Shown in pieces: positions 11,531-22,700 of a DNA stretch of 64,000 nucleotides. The notes beneath the pieces are model-generated. The model had not been told where the DNA came from. It worked only from the letters and a program-made list of their open reading frames with translations, and searched no databases. This stretch comes from Epiperipatus broadwayi. Its lineage: Eukaryota; Onychophora; Udeonychophora; Euonychophora; Peripatidae. The stretch spans positions 24,537,401-24,601,400 of the forward strand of contig JAQFVV010000001.1 in NCBI GenBank assembly GCA_028023455.1, given 5' to 3'. Each line of letters starts with the position of its first letter. Position 1 is the stretch's first letter. Made by a program: the position numbers and the translations under genes.

Positions 11531-11779
11531 TGATAAACCTAATCACACACGCTATACTCTACCTGAGCACGCCTAGATTCTTTCTGCCGATTATATATGC
11601 ATTGCGAATACAAATGCAATTCATATTACTTATTTTCAAGTATATTTAACTTTATATTTTCTCTCCCACTCTTCAATCCCGTTGCATGGAAGAATAAAAA
11701 CTTTATTTTCTTTCAAAACCGATCAATCTATAACCACGTGTTTTCCAACCTTAGGCCTCCAAAACGTTCTTTTTTCTCA

Positions 11780-12185
11780 AAATAAATCACTGTTCTTAAA
11801 TTAAAAAAAAAAAACTTTAGTAGCAAATTTACTAAAAAACAATTAATCTTATATATAACTTTGTTATAAAAACTTAACTCTTAAATTAATATCTTTTACA
11901 TTATTATTATTCATTTTACTAACAATCAATATTTATAATTTATTCATTCAATAATTTATAATCTATTTTAATCTATATTATTATTATTTTAAACACATTT
12001 TAACACACCTTTATATCTCCTAACTTCAACTGCAAAATTCAAATTTTAGAAATTTTACCATTATACTTTTAGTATCCCCCCCCCCTTTTAAATTTTGTGA
12101 TGTGATGCACTATGACTTCTTATACGGAGTCAGGAATCTCTCAGCAACTATGCCCAGAGAAACCTATTAGCCAATTTTACACATA
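11780..12185 (-). repeat. LINE 3' UTR fragment (third copy)
   Basis: Minus-strand match to 4990-5430 over its length: the GGCTAATAGGTTTCTCTGGG, TGAGAGATTCCTGACTCC and GTGATGTGATGCACTATGAC-type block, a C-tract (12077-12086), then A+T-rich tail. It sits upstream (minus sense) of the ORF1 remnant, so two insertions or a rearrangement are needed to explain the order. Confidence 0.75.
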
Positions 12186-12249
12186 TTATTAGCAACTCCA
12201 TCTTTCTATTTTTTATATAACTAAATTTTTTAAAATTTTTATTTTTCAC

Positions 12250-13179
12250 GGTACTAGTATCAACGACAGCACAGGGCGCTGTTGCAATACAATAAGTTAA
12301 ATATAATGTTACTGGGCCCGTGACCTTTTTTAATAACTAAATAGTAAATAACTAAGACCTTTTTTGATAAATATTTATTACACTTTTTGTCTGACTTAAG
12401 GTAAAGAATCCAACAAGTATACGCATTTATTTGAAGAAATTTTTTTATTTACAAAAAGGAACCATTTTTTTTGTGACTTAAGATAAATAATCCGACAAGT
12501 ATACACATTCATATGAAGAAATTTTTTTATTTACAAACACAAACAATCACCATATATGCATTAATTTGAACAAATGTCTGTATTTACAAAAACTAACAAT
12601 CCCCGTCTACTTGGCGGCTTTTTTAAAAATGTAAATTGCCACTTTAGGCATTTCTGTTAGTATACGCATTAATTTGAAGAAACTTTTTTATTTACAAAAA
12701 CTAACAATCCCTGTCTACTTGGCGGCTTATTTTTAAATGTAATTTGCCACTTTAGGCATTTCTGTTAGAATTGTTTTTTCTTTTTTTTTTTAACATATTA
12801 TTTAGAATACAACTTTTTTTTCTCATGTGTCATAGTATCAGCCGGGAAGCGAACCAGCTAACCCGGACAACTGCTTGTAAAGCGGCTGTCGCTGACCTCT
12901 CGACCACCAATGCTCGACAGAATTAAAACAATATCAATAGTAATGCTGTTTGCTTCTTCAATGGTTTTAAAATTCTTTGTAACTAATACTCAGTCATTGA
13001 AATTAAACATAATAATTTTTTTCATTAACGTTTCAAATATTACGGACTTAAAATCTACATACCCTCAAATTATATGATAATTAGCATAAAGCACTACAGC
13101 CTCGTAAATGGTATATTTAACTATTTTTGTGTAGCAACAGCGCCATCTAGCCCCCTGTACTGTTGTTGATACTAATACC
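12250..13179. mobile_element. Merlin-family non-autonomous element (930 bp) with tRNA-like insert
   Basis: Inverted ends GGTACTAGTATCAACGACAG and (reverse complement of the right end) GGTATTAGTATCAACAACAG, extending about 45 bp to GCGCTGTTGC. Flanks TTTTTCAC (12242-12249) and TTTTTTAC (13180-13187) are an 8-bp target duplication with one difference. The GG start and 8-bp duplication are Merlin features, and sub-terminal sequence AATGTTACTGGGCC is shared with the element at 38539. Internally there are 3-4 imperfect repeats with TTTATTTACAAAAA and GTCTACTTGGCGGCTT. No transposase. Confidence 0.8.
12839..12918 (-). other. tRNA-like sequence, Val(TAC)-type anticodon loop, inside a Merlin element
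   Basis: On the minus strand: an A-box-like TGGTGGTCGAGAGG, a long hairpin GACAGCCGC-TTTACAA-GCAGTTGTC whose 7-base loop would present TAC, and a B-box GGTTCGCTTCC inside a 5-bp stem (GCTGG/CCGGC). The acceptor stem is poor and the anticodon stem too long, so I read it as a tRNA-derived relic or SINE head rather than a working tRNA gene. Confidence 0.45.
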
Positions 13180-13187
13180 TTTTTTAC

Positions 13188-14790
13188 TTTAAATCAAAAT
13201 TACGTCGATGTACATTATGCAACAATAAATAAATGCTGCAAGCACAGGAAATGAAAGCTATCGCGTAATCCTACCACGATTAAAACAAGACAAAGGTCAT
13301 ATATACCACTTTCATTTTTAAAATTGCAAAGACTGCATGAGAAAGTTAACATCCCAATAGCCGTATTTTTAGAACTAAATAAGATGGATGTATATGTTCG
13401 ATTCTAGAATGAATTTCAATCACACAAGATTAAAAGGAATTTGTTTTGTCCACCAATATAAATTTAAATACACCTAAGTTATAAAAGCAAACTGAGTGAT
13501 TTAAACTGATTATAAAGAACTCCAAGTTTGAATAAATCATCGCATGAAAAGAAATAAATAATAGCTAGCAATTGTCAAGAATAGTTCCTTTTTTTAAATT
13601 CCACTTACTTTTTGCACAGAAACAACCTTATAAAGATTACACATATTAACAAGAGTATTGCAATGTGGTCTGACTAAAGGAACTATGTCATAGGTTGGAT
13701 GCCAGCTCTTCATGCCCATAAGTGTTGATATATGTGGAATGCCTATCTTATTAAATACTGATCAAGAACGATGATCTTCAGTGAATCTTCAGAGCTTTCT
13801 TCCAAGGAAACAACTGGACAGTGCTGATGATTTACAATCTCGGAATGAATGTGACTACTAAACCCAGTACATCGCCCGAGAAAATCTATCACCAGGAATA
13901 AGAAACTGTGAACATAACAGACAGTGCTCACCAGACTCAGGAATTTATTTTATTAATCCAATCGATATTTTTTTTATAATTTGTTATGTATCTTTTTATT
14001 TTTGAATTTTTTTTTATCGTTTTCAAATTTGGAAGCATATGCTTCAGAAAATGGAAGAATTTACTTTAGGCATAAAGGGAGAAGAATTACATTGAGTAAA
14101 TGTTTTATGGTATTAAATAAAATTTAGGTTTATTTGCCCCTCCAGTAGGCTTGACACCCCCAGCCTGAATGTGGGATAAGATATAGTGACAGAACAGATT
14201 TTCGTTATTGGTTGAACGTTTTACTAATATTTGTTATATATTTGTTTTTCTATGTATATGATTAATTTTCTTGAGTGGATGATCTTTCTTATCAACATTA
14301 AGAAATTATATACAAGTATAAGGGGTCCTCTCCTCAAGAAGGACGATCATAAACATCATGAATTAGATACCAAATGCTACTCCATAATGTGACTGTAAAT
14401 ATATTAATTAGTATGTTAGATTTGTGATCTGAAATATTTTTTTTAAATATTATTTTAAACTTTGTAAGTAAAGATTGCCAGGGTATGGACTTCTATCACA
14501 GGATTTGGGTATCCATTGTATTTAGCGCTGAAGTGACAGAAAACCATCCTTGACTCATAAATTCATATATATTAATGCTGTTATATTAGATTTGTTATTT
14601 AATACATGTTGTTTCAATCAATAAGATCTCTGCCTTGTCATCATCATTATGCATTCACACCACTAAATATAGATATGCTAAACATTATTATCCACACACC
14701 TCTCTTTATCAATATACTGATATTAGAAATATTCTGGGAAAGTGCGTTAATTGATCCTCACTTATATAGACGCAGTAGTTAGTAACCTGA
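13188..14790. other. A+T-rich intron, nothing recognised
   Basis: Part of ETF1 intron 5. It contains a 62-codon minus-strand frame (13743-13931) without family resemblance, and T-rich tracts at 13960-14020. No repeat ends are seen. Confidence 0.5.
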
Positions 14791-14795
14791 GTAAA

Positions 14796-15035
14796 TCCAT
14801 CCCTGAAGAGAGCCTAGTGTGAATTCTCCGAGTTCAAATACTGAGGCATAATGGAGTCAGAAAGAGGGGCGAGATGCAGATGAAATAGTCCAAATTGCAT
14901 CTAAATTTAATGATTAAACATTGAGCTACCCCACTGAAAGTAGATGTGATCATGGCTTAAACATTTCATCATGCCATTGCCAGCATCCTACCGGAAGACC
15001 CCAGGTCTGACCGTAGTTAGATGCACCCCCTCCCT
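14796..15035 (+). repeat. SINE-like dispersed repeat, copy A
   Basis: Matches 46735-46965 in order: a pol III B-box-like GAGTTCAAATACTGAGGC, then CATAATGGAGTCAGAAAG, GGGGCGAGATGCAGATGA, an A+T-rich middle, CAGCATCCTACCGGAAGACC, and TAGTTAGATGCACCCCCTCC. The shared order over ~235 bp and the B-box-like word suggest a tRNA-derived SINE. This copy is the more decayed at the B box. Confidence 0.65.
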
Positions 15036-15464
15036 TATGACAATGACTATCCCATTACACTATAATACAAAAAATGTTAATATTGTATTCTAATAGAAAC
15101 TGAACTTTTTTTTTTTTTCAAATTTTGGATTCCTAAAAATGGGGTGCGGCTTAAATTTGAAGCAAAAATTTTTAACATCTTATTTCTGTGGATCTTGACA
15201 TTACACTATACATGTATATAGTATTACAATTGTATTCCTGTGTAAAATAGCCTGGTAAATCCTTTTCAATCAATATTTTTTGGTTTAATTTTGCAAATGG
15301 TTTTAACTCTCTCTCAAAGTTGCCAATTTTATTATTTTATTGAGAAAAGTTTACCAAATAACTTTTACAATATTTTTACAAATAACAAATCAATATAACA
15401 ATGAGATAAGAGCCTGCCTTCCAAGGCACTGATTGGTGGTTTATTGTTCTTTAAACAAGAGTGC

Positions 15465-15745
15465 GCCTGTCAAAATTTTGACAATTCAATGTTTTGGTTT
15501 TGATTTTTAAAGTGAAAACGAATGTTTTAAAATCTTTTAACGTTATTTTACTGATTTTGACAATTCCGATATTCTAAATGTTTCAACATTATTTTGCCAA
15601 TTTAAACAATTCCGATGTTTTCATTTTGATTTTTAAATTAAAAACATGTCTTAGAATCTTTTAATGTTATTTGGCTAATGTTGACAATTCCGATATTTTC
15701 ATTTTGAAATTCAAAATGAAAACAAATGTTTTAGAATCGTTTTTA
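15465..15745. repeat. Imperfect tandem repeat, unit about 60-95 bp
   Basis: TTGACAATTC(A/C)GATATT, TTCATTTTGATTTTTAAA and AATGTTTTAGAATCTTTTAA recur four times with small gaps. It lies upstream of a 40-codon stretch (16090-16208) flanked by acceptor- and donor-like sites that I cannot assign. Confidence 0.7.
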
Positions 15746-16204
15746 CATATTTAAATTTTTTTTCAGAAAATATCTGTAAAAATATAAATTATTTTAGAAG
15801 AATGATTCAGATTTTAATAAAAAAATGTACTTTTATATGAAAGCAAATTGACAATAAAACTACAACTTTCGACAGCATTTTAACTATTTTACGGATGGTA
15901 GTACGACAGCCGATTTGTTGAAATTTTTTTAAGAAAATTGCGGGAAAACTATAAGCATGACATTTACAAAAATCCCGCATTCTCTGCTGTTTGAATTGCT
16001 TTTTAAAATGGCACATTGTATGTTAAAATCGGACAAATTTGGATTTTTTTATTAATAGGTTCATTGAATTTTTCATTTCTGCTCAGTTTACTAGATTGCA
16101 CGAAAAAAACAAAGGCACAAGTTGCATTTCGGCAAGACTCTGTAGTAAAATGGATTAAAGGTGTCTCGATGATTCTAGGCCTTCATCTTGATAAAAACGT
16201 ATTA

Positions 16205-17420
16205 GCGTAAGTATTCAATTGTAATTTTTTTTTTTTGTAATTTACATTTTTTTATTATTTGATAAATTATAATTTATTTATTAATGTGTTTGTATTAGTG
16301 TGTGAAATTATCCTTATATTTAAATATGTGATTTATGTATAATGTAATTTTGGAGCTCGTAAGTACACCTGGGTCTCGTTTTATGCGGATTATTTTAATG
16401 CGATTTTGAAGTTATGCAATTCATATTTCTTATTAATATCTTTCATATTACACTATATTTATTAGATATCAAGAAATTTAAATTATTAATAACTTATTTT
16501 GACTTGAAATATTTTTTTTTGCTTCAAAAATATAATGTTATATTAGCAGCTAATGTGTATATGGCCTGAAGCTGTATTTAGAATCTTAGCTTCTATGTAA
16601 ATAACCTACTTATACTAATGAGTGAATAATAATAATAGATTATACTTACATATAAAAATATCGCAATAAATATTCAAAAAATTTAAACTTTTAAAACGTA
16701 TTTTGTTAGATATAACAGAAATAATTTGTTAGATTGTTAAAATAAATAATGAATATTTTAGTGATTTTTTAAACTGAAAATAATCTTTCTAATGGTAATG
16801 TATAATTTTTTTGTTTTGATTGTGATCTCATTTTTTTAATATAGAAACAGAAAACCATTAACACAGCACAAGACTGAAAGTGGTGCTAGTTGTACATCAC
16901 GTCACGAAACTGATTTCTTACCAATTCACAAACGAACGCATATTGTCAAATAGTGGTAATGATTAAAATATGTATGAAAAAATGTAAAATTAAATACTGT
17001 AGTTAATAAAAAAAGTTTGTCTTGTATTAATTTTTTTCAAATATTTAAAATTTTTTATTAGTCATACTTCATTTCTTTATTTTTTTAATGCGAATTTTAA
17101 AGTAATTTTTCCTTGTTGCTTTGCTTTTATATGATTTCTGAAAATTACTGGAACATATCCCCCATCTTTCAAGGTAAGTTAAGTCTATTTTTGTGCGATT
17201 TCTTTTGTGCGCGTTTTCTGAGGAACCTATCTACCGCATAAAACGAGATCCAGGTGTATTCAATTTTAATTTTTTTTATATGCACAGTATTTTAAATTTT
17301 TCTATTATTTGCATAGTTTTATTATTTTTATAAATTATAATTTATTAATGTGTGCAGTACATAAATTACACTTGTATTCAAATATAACATAATGGTTTAT
17401 GTACAATGTAATTTTTGAGC
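16205..17420. repeat. Direct repeat (~155 bp) flanking the Tigger-like MITE
   Basis: 16209-16360 and 17257-17405 share GTATTCAATTGTAATTTTTT, ATAAATTATAATTTATTAAT, GTGATTTATGTATAATGTAA and TTTTGAGCTC in the same order. The MITE copy 2 lies exactly between them, far beyond its 2-bp TA duplication. The segment was therefore duplicated separately, before or with the insertion. Confidence 0.65.
16366..17256. mobile_element. Tigger/pogo-like MITE, copy 2 (891 bp)
   Basis: The perfect-looking ends CACCTGGGTCTCGTTTTATG and (complement of right) CACCTGGATCTCGTTTTATG form ~24-bp inverted repeats with one mismatch, bordered by TA on both sides (16364-16365, 17257-17258). The next bases carry repeated TTATGCG/AATGCGA words. 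It is about 90% alike to copy 1 at 4011-4889, indicating two independent insertions into the same ETF1 intron. No functional transposase. Confidence 0.85.
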
Positions 17421-18800
17421 TCTGATCCAAGTTTGAAACAATCTTATTTATAGACATGATTCTCAAAAGGTTTAATAATTTATTAGTGAGTTTATATTTG
17501 TATTAATGTGTTGCACTTGCATGTCTGTGTTTGCATAACAAGTAAGATTTATATATATGAAATTAAGGTATAAAGCGGTGTAATGTAAATTTTAAGACTG
17601 ATTATCAGATGGACAGAAAGGTTCCAGTTGATAAAGCAATCACAAAATTTACTGGGCATAACCAATTAAGAGATTTCAAGTGGTGTGTGTGGTGATAGCC
17701 ACAATGGTTATGTATACCACATGAAATTGTATGCAGGCAAAGAATCAAATCCTGATTCTTGCCTATCCCTTGGTACTCATGCTGGAGTCAGTAGTTTTTC
17801 CACATCTTGCATCACATTATTTTAAAGTCTATAGCTAGTAAATGAGCTATATGCAAATAAATTATATCTCTATGGGATAATAAATAACAAGATAGCCTCA
17901 CTGGTGTGCACAAAGAATATAAATATCACTGGTGTACACAAAAAATATAAAATGAAGAGATGAAACTCATTTCATCATTGATACAGACAGTAGCCTACAA
18001 TTTAAAGCCAATTGCTATGATGACAAATGCATATCACCTTCTGGAAATGATTTACTTTGTATCTTTTATTAGGATGAATCTTTTTCTGGAAATGATTTAT
18101 TTTGTATCTTTTATTAGGATGAATCATTTTCTTATAGATGCCTTGAGATTTGTTAATTTTTGGGGTACAAGATAAAAATAAAGAATTCTTATGTGGCTAT
18201 TTTTAGAGCTTCTGGAGCTATGGATTATCTCACATAAATATTATATATGGTTTGAATGAGAATTTTGTGAGGAATACAAAAAAATTATTAATGAAGATGT
18301 AATTTAAACTTAATTAATGATAAATTAGAAATTATGAACAAACAATAAAGTAATAATTATTTCGGATATTGAAACTTTTTTTTCCCCTTACTTTTTTAAT
18401 GGTAATCACTATTTGTCTTTGCCTTATTGTTTTCCTTAGTTTTTTTATTTTCTGTCAATATATAGCATTTTGCAGTAACATTATTAAAACTGAAATTATT
18501 GTGAAAATTGTATCTCAAGTCAGTTTTTTAAAAATTCAATATTGTGCCTAGGTCCCTGATATAGTTAAATGGCCCGAAGATGATGTACCTGATAAAATAG
18601 TGAAGAGAATTCAAGTTCTGAAAGTGAAAGAACTATATATCTGAAGAAGGTTCACAATAAATTAGTGAGTTTATTCTATTTATATTAGTTTCTTATTTAA
18701 GTACATATGCAGCGTAAATTTGGCGGTTAATTTTTTCCCCAGCTTAAAATCCTAATGCAGTTTAAATGGGGGGGGGGCAGCCTATATTCGAAGTAATACG
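17421..18800. other. A+T-rich intron with a 45-bp duplication and a pogo-like end
   Basis: 18041-18085 and 18086-18129 are tandem copies of a 45-bp unit starting CTGGAAATGATTTACTTTGT. At 18738-18800, CCCCAGCTTAAAATCCTAAT, a G-tract, and CAGCCTATATTCGAAGTAAT, ACGGTA resemble one end of Tigger-like elements; a similar block in the same orientation is at 15127-15165, so the two cannot be the two ends of one element. Confidence 0.5.
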
Positions 18801-19586
18801 GTACTATAATTTATTTATTATAGCTGAAAACTATTAAAAATTATAGAGAAAATGTTAGAGATAAAAAAAAAAGATCATTCCAGATTTAACTGCTTTCATT
18901 TGCAAAACATTTTCCTTTCTAATAGTTTATCAATATAATTCCATTTCAAGTTACTATAGCACCTTACGCATTACCTCATCAATTTTCATTATAGTGGTTG
19001 AATATTCCTTTTTTTCTAAAAAAAAATTGAATTTTTTTCTGCAGCAGATTATGATACAAAATGATCTTTTTTTGATTGTAAATCTTACTTTCAGATTAGC
19101 AGTTAATATGATCCAAATTTATATAAAAATAATTAAATTTCTACTTTATGCTGCATCAAGTATTTACTATCAGTTTATTAATATTCAAACACATATATAT
19201 AGACGGTTTAACTGAGGTCACACAAATATTATCAATACAAAAATTTTTTTTTCCCCCAATATATTTAAATAAGTACCAATTCTTTATATTTTCAAATGAT
19301 ACTGCAATTTTTTATTTATAATTATATTTGTTCATACTTGTACACATATAATACTATGCAATTTAGGATTATACTAAAATGGGAAAGACAAGATTTTGAT
19401 TCCTGGATAGTTTCTCAGCTGAGCAAAATAAAAAAAATGTTTACACATTTGAATGGAGTTTGTGCTCAACCTATGAGTTGCTCAAATGTCATGTAAACTG
19501 AGCTATGAGCCATATAATTATTTATGAAAAAACAAAATTTTCATTATCAAATATTAAAAAAAAAAACCAAATTTAAAACTAGTTTA

Positions 19587-19802
<216 letters not shown>

Positions 19803-19940
19803 TTAAAGACAAAAATACTCATTCAAATTTTTAATTTAAAATAGTTTAAATAATGAAATATTATTTCATTCTCTTCCTTCAAAATCTCTTAATAGTTATA
19901 AATCTTTTAGCTATTAAATTTAAAATTAAATATATTTTAC

Positions 19941-20079
19941 CATGTTTTTTTGGTAAATCTACAGTAAATTTATGAAGGACTTCTCTAGTGTTGCCCTGCA
20001 ATGTTCCAAATAATGCTCCATTTCCATCCATAACAATAAATCCAAATTTATTGTCATCAGCTAATAATGCTGTTAAGGC
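19941..20079 (-). CDS. ETF1: ETF1 (eRF1) coding exon 4, residues 135-180
   Basis: Fourth coding exon (139 nt). It reads [20 protein letters not shown], then [20 protein letters not shown] and DLPKKH, ending with one base (G) of codon 181. This crosses the end of domain 1 into domain 2, the A-site-tRNA-mimicking arm. The acceptor is TATTTTAG|GCC and the donor is CATG|GTAAAA. The wording [12 protein letters not shown] is, to my knowledge, closer to arthropod eRF1 than to the vertebrate form (DSKFGFIVIDGS). Only 145 bp of intron separate it from exon 5, unlike every other intron here. Confidence 0.97.
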
Positions 20080-21720
20080 CTAAAATAAAAAAACAAAGAC
20101 ATAAATACACTGGCAATTAATCTAACTGAAAAAAATGAACAAGTAAAATATTATTTTATATGGGAACTAAAAATTATAGCAAATTATTAAGTATCATATT
20201 GTTTTTTTTATTTGGATATTGAGAGAAAAAATGTGCACTAGTATATATTAAATAAAATACCTGTTCAATATTTACAATACTCATTAAATATTATAAACTT
20301 CTCAGAATGCCATTGTAGGTGTAAGTAAGCTTTTTTGATGTATGACAACAGATTTACAATATATTTATTTACCTCTATATTAAAACTATGAATTCATATC
20401 TATTAAAAAAATACTATATAATTCTAAAATAAAATAAAAATTTAAGTCAGCTTTATTATTTTTACAAAGTGAAAATTCTTCAGAGTAGTGCAATTTTAAG
20501 ATTTTAATAATTAAAGCATCTTATTCAATGAGCATTGAATGAAAACAAACTGTATTTTCTTCCTCAGTGTTTATTTTCATTCTTTTAAAAAAACACTGCA
20601 ATCTTTATTCTTTAGTAGGCATAGTCACTACCAATCGCCCTCTAAGCTGTGCAATGCTCATCAATTTTGAAAGCTTGCACACAGCTGTGGTTTTTGCACA
20701 ATCCAGATATTCAAATACACAAAGTACTCATCCATTTGTTTTTCCATTTAAACACATACAACTTGAATCCAGATGAATAATTTTGATAAAAAAGATTAAT
20801 AAATAGAATTGATCTGTACATATAATGGGGAAAGAGATATTCCTCTGGGAACTTCGGTTTAATATTGTGTCCCATGACCAAAACAATTAAAAATAATTCC
20901 ATTGCAATTACATTTCAGCCTATAATTAATGTAGAAGCTATTGAAAACCCCTAGCAAGCTATATGTGAATTAACTGCCAATAAACCATAAGTACAGAATT
21001 AATTTACATATAGTTTTCTGGGGTTTTTCAGTAGCTTCCGCATTAATTTCGATCCATATATAACAGTGTTGACCAAGCTCTGCCTCTCCTCCACTGGCCA
21101 TAGTTGTGGCAGGATAGTTGACATAACTGGGACTTTTTTTTTCAACTATTGCAATTAAAAATAAATATTTTATTTTAGCCCCCAAAAATGTCGAAACATT
21201 TAGCTAGTCAACCAAATCCTTCACAGAATCAATCTAAAAATAAAAACAAATTTAACCAGGCATAGCTCTTTAGATCAACTGAAACGCCATCATCAAAAAT
21301 TATAATAATTAAACTTGGAGACTTTTAGTTATTGAATCAAGATAGATAATGCCATCTGTAAAATTTCCAGTCAGTCAAATTCAAAAATTGAATTTACTAC
21401 TGGTAAAATATGAGCCGAATGAAAAATAAACTATTTAAAGTGCATTTAAGTCAAAAAGTTCATAATGATTTGGTAATTGCCATCTAAAATAAAAACAAGG
21501 AAGGAATTTTGAAAAATTTAAGTGAAAAACCAGAAGAGTGTGTAATCTCAAATTGGAAAACACTGAATGCAAGAAAACAAAAAAAAAAAAATGTAATTAA
21601 AATTCTAATAGATATTATCTTAGCAATTACCACAAATTCATCAATGCCTCCTTTGCAATCTATACATATCATGTAGAAAAATATGTAAACATTTCTGAAT
21701 CATGAGATAGCAATAATTAA
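20080..21720. other. ETF1 intron 3, A+T-rich, no feature seen
   Basis: Immediately upstream (minus sense) of exon 4. Short open frames at 20567-20776 and 20970-21185 have no recognisable family and no splice-bounded structure. Confidence 0.5.
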
Positions 21721-21721
21721 T

Positions 21722-22700
21722 CCTTCGAATTTATAGAATGTATAGATTTAGTAACACATAAGGAGATTAGTGATGAAGTTCGAATATCATTTCATTGTTT
21801 GATAGTTGATGAAAATACGGATATTGAGGTAGAAAAATATATACAAAGGCAAAACTCTCCATACAGTATAGAGATGGTGATCATGTGATGTTTAGAAAAA
21901 TATATACATAAAACAGATCAAAATTTGAATCCAACTATAATACACAATTTGTCAACATTATTAACTTAAGTTTACTGCATGTGATAATCATTCTTTTATA
22001 ATAGTGATAAAAAGTTTTATAGAAAGAATAATCTTGATTTACAAAAAATGGTTATAGTTACATCTGATGAAGTTTCTGGAACATTAGGAAAAACAAATGG
22101 TTTAGCTCTTCATCTACAAGATGATATTCCACATTTAGTTCAACATCAGTGTGTGGTTCACAGGAAGATCTCGGAATAGATGATGCATGAAAATAGGTTT
22201 TATTTATTGAGGATATTGAAGCCCTTAATGACAATATACACAATGATGAACAGATCATCTACAAAAATTGAAAAACTTAAAAGAATTGGACAAAATTTTT
22301 TGAAACATGTTATAAATCAGACCTCTCAATGAAAGAAGATGGATATGCAGATATTTCACATCAAATGCTCTAGTAAGTAAATAGGACATTTTATTATAAA
22401 GTTACTGCAAATAACAAGTTGAAGAATTCATTGACCCAATAACTATTTAAAAAATCTCAAAAACCTACAATATTGAATAGCATGTATGATTCTTCAAAAT
22501 GTAATTATGAAATTATCAGCATTAAACAAAACTTTGCAAAGAACTAATTTACCCTCAATGGAAGCACAGTTTGCATATGCAAAAATTAATAAACTAAGAG
22601 CGCAATATCTAGATAACATCTGCTGGAGTGTGGATATTGTAACAATTTTAGATTCCAATAATTATATAGATACTTTGCCAATGCTTAAATTTATTTAACT
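21722..22700 (+). pseudogene. hAT transposase fragment (SCAND3/KIAA1586-like group), interrupted
   Basis: Plus-strand reading gives EISDEVRISFHCLIVDENTD (the hAT 'DESTD' block) near 21760-21825. After a ~140-bp interruption comes MVIVTSDEVSGTLGKTNGLA, LHLQDDIPHLVQHQCVVHRK (D-G-x5-G-x2-G and CxxH region, 22048-22170), then a C-terminal helical stretch SALNKTLQRTNLPSMEAQFA at 22513-22570. Stops and frame shifts are frequent. The interruption at 21850-21900 is a fragment of the AACAGGCAAAACTC-end DNA transposon. Confidence 0.65.

Noticed and set aside
12839-12918. Functional tRNA-Val gene
   Set aside because: The anticodon stem is over-long, the acceptor stem does not pair and it lies inside a mobile element; kept only as tRNA-like.
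16090-16208. Possible host exon (40 codons between acceptor- and donor-like sites)
   Set aside because: No recognisable protein family, no second exon and heavily repetitive surroundings.
15127-18800. A full Tigger-like element between the GGGGTGCGGCTTAAATTT block and the GCAGCCTATATTCGAAG block
   Set aside because: Both blocks have the same orientation, so they cannot be the two inverted ends of one element.
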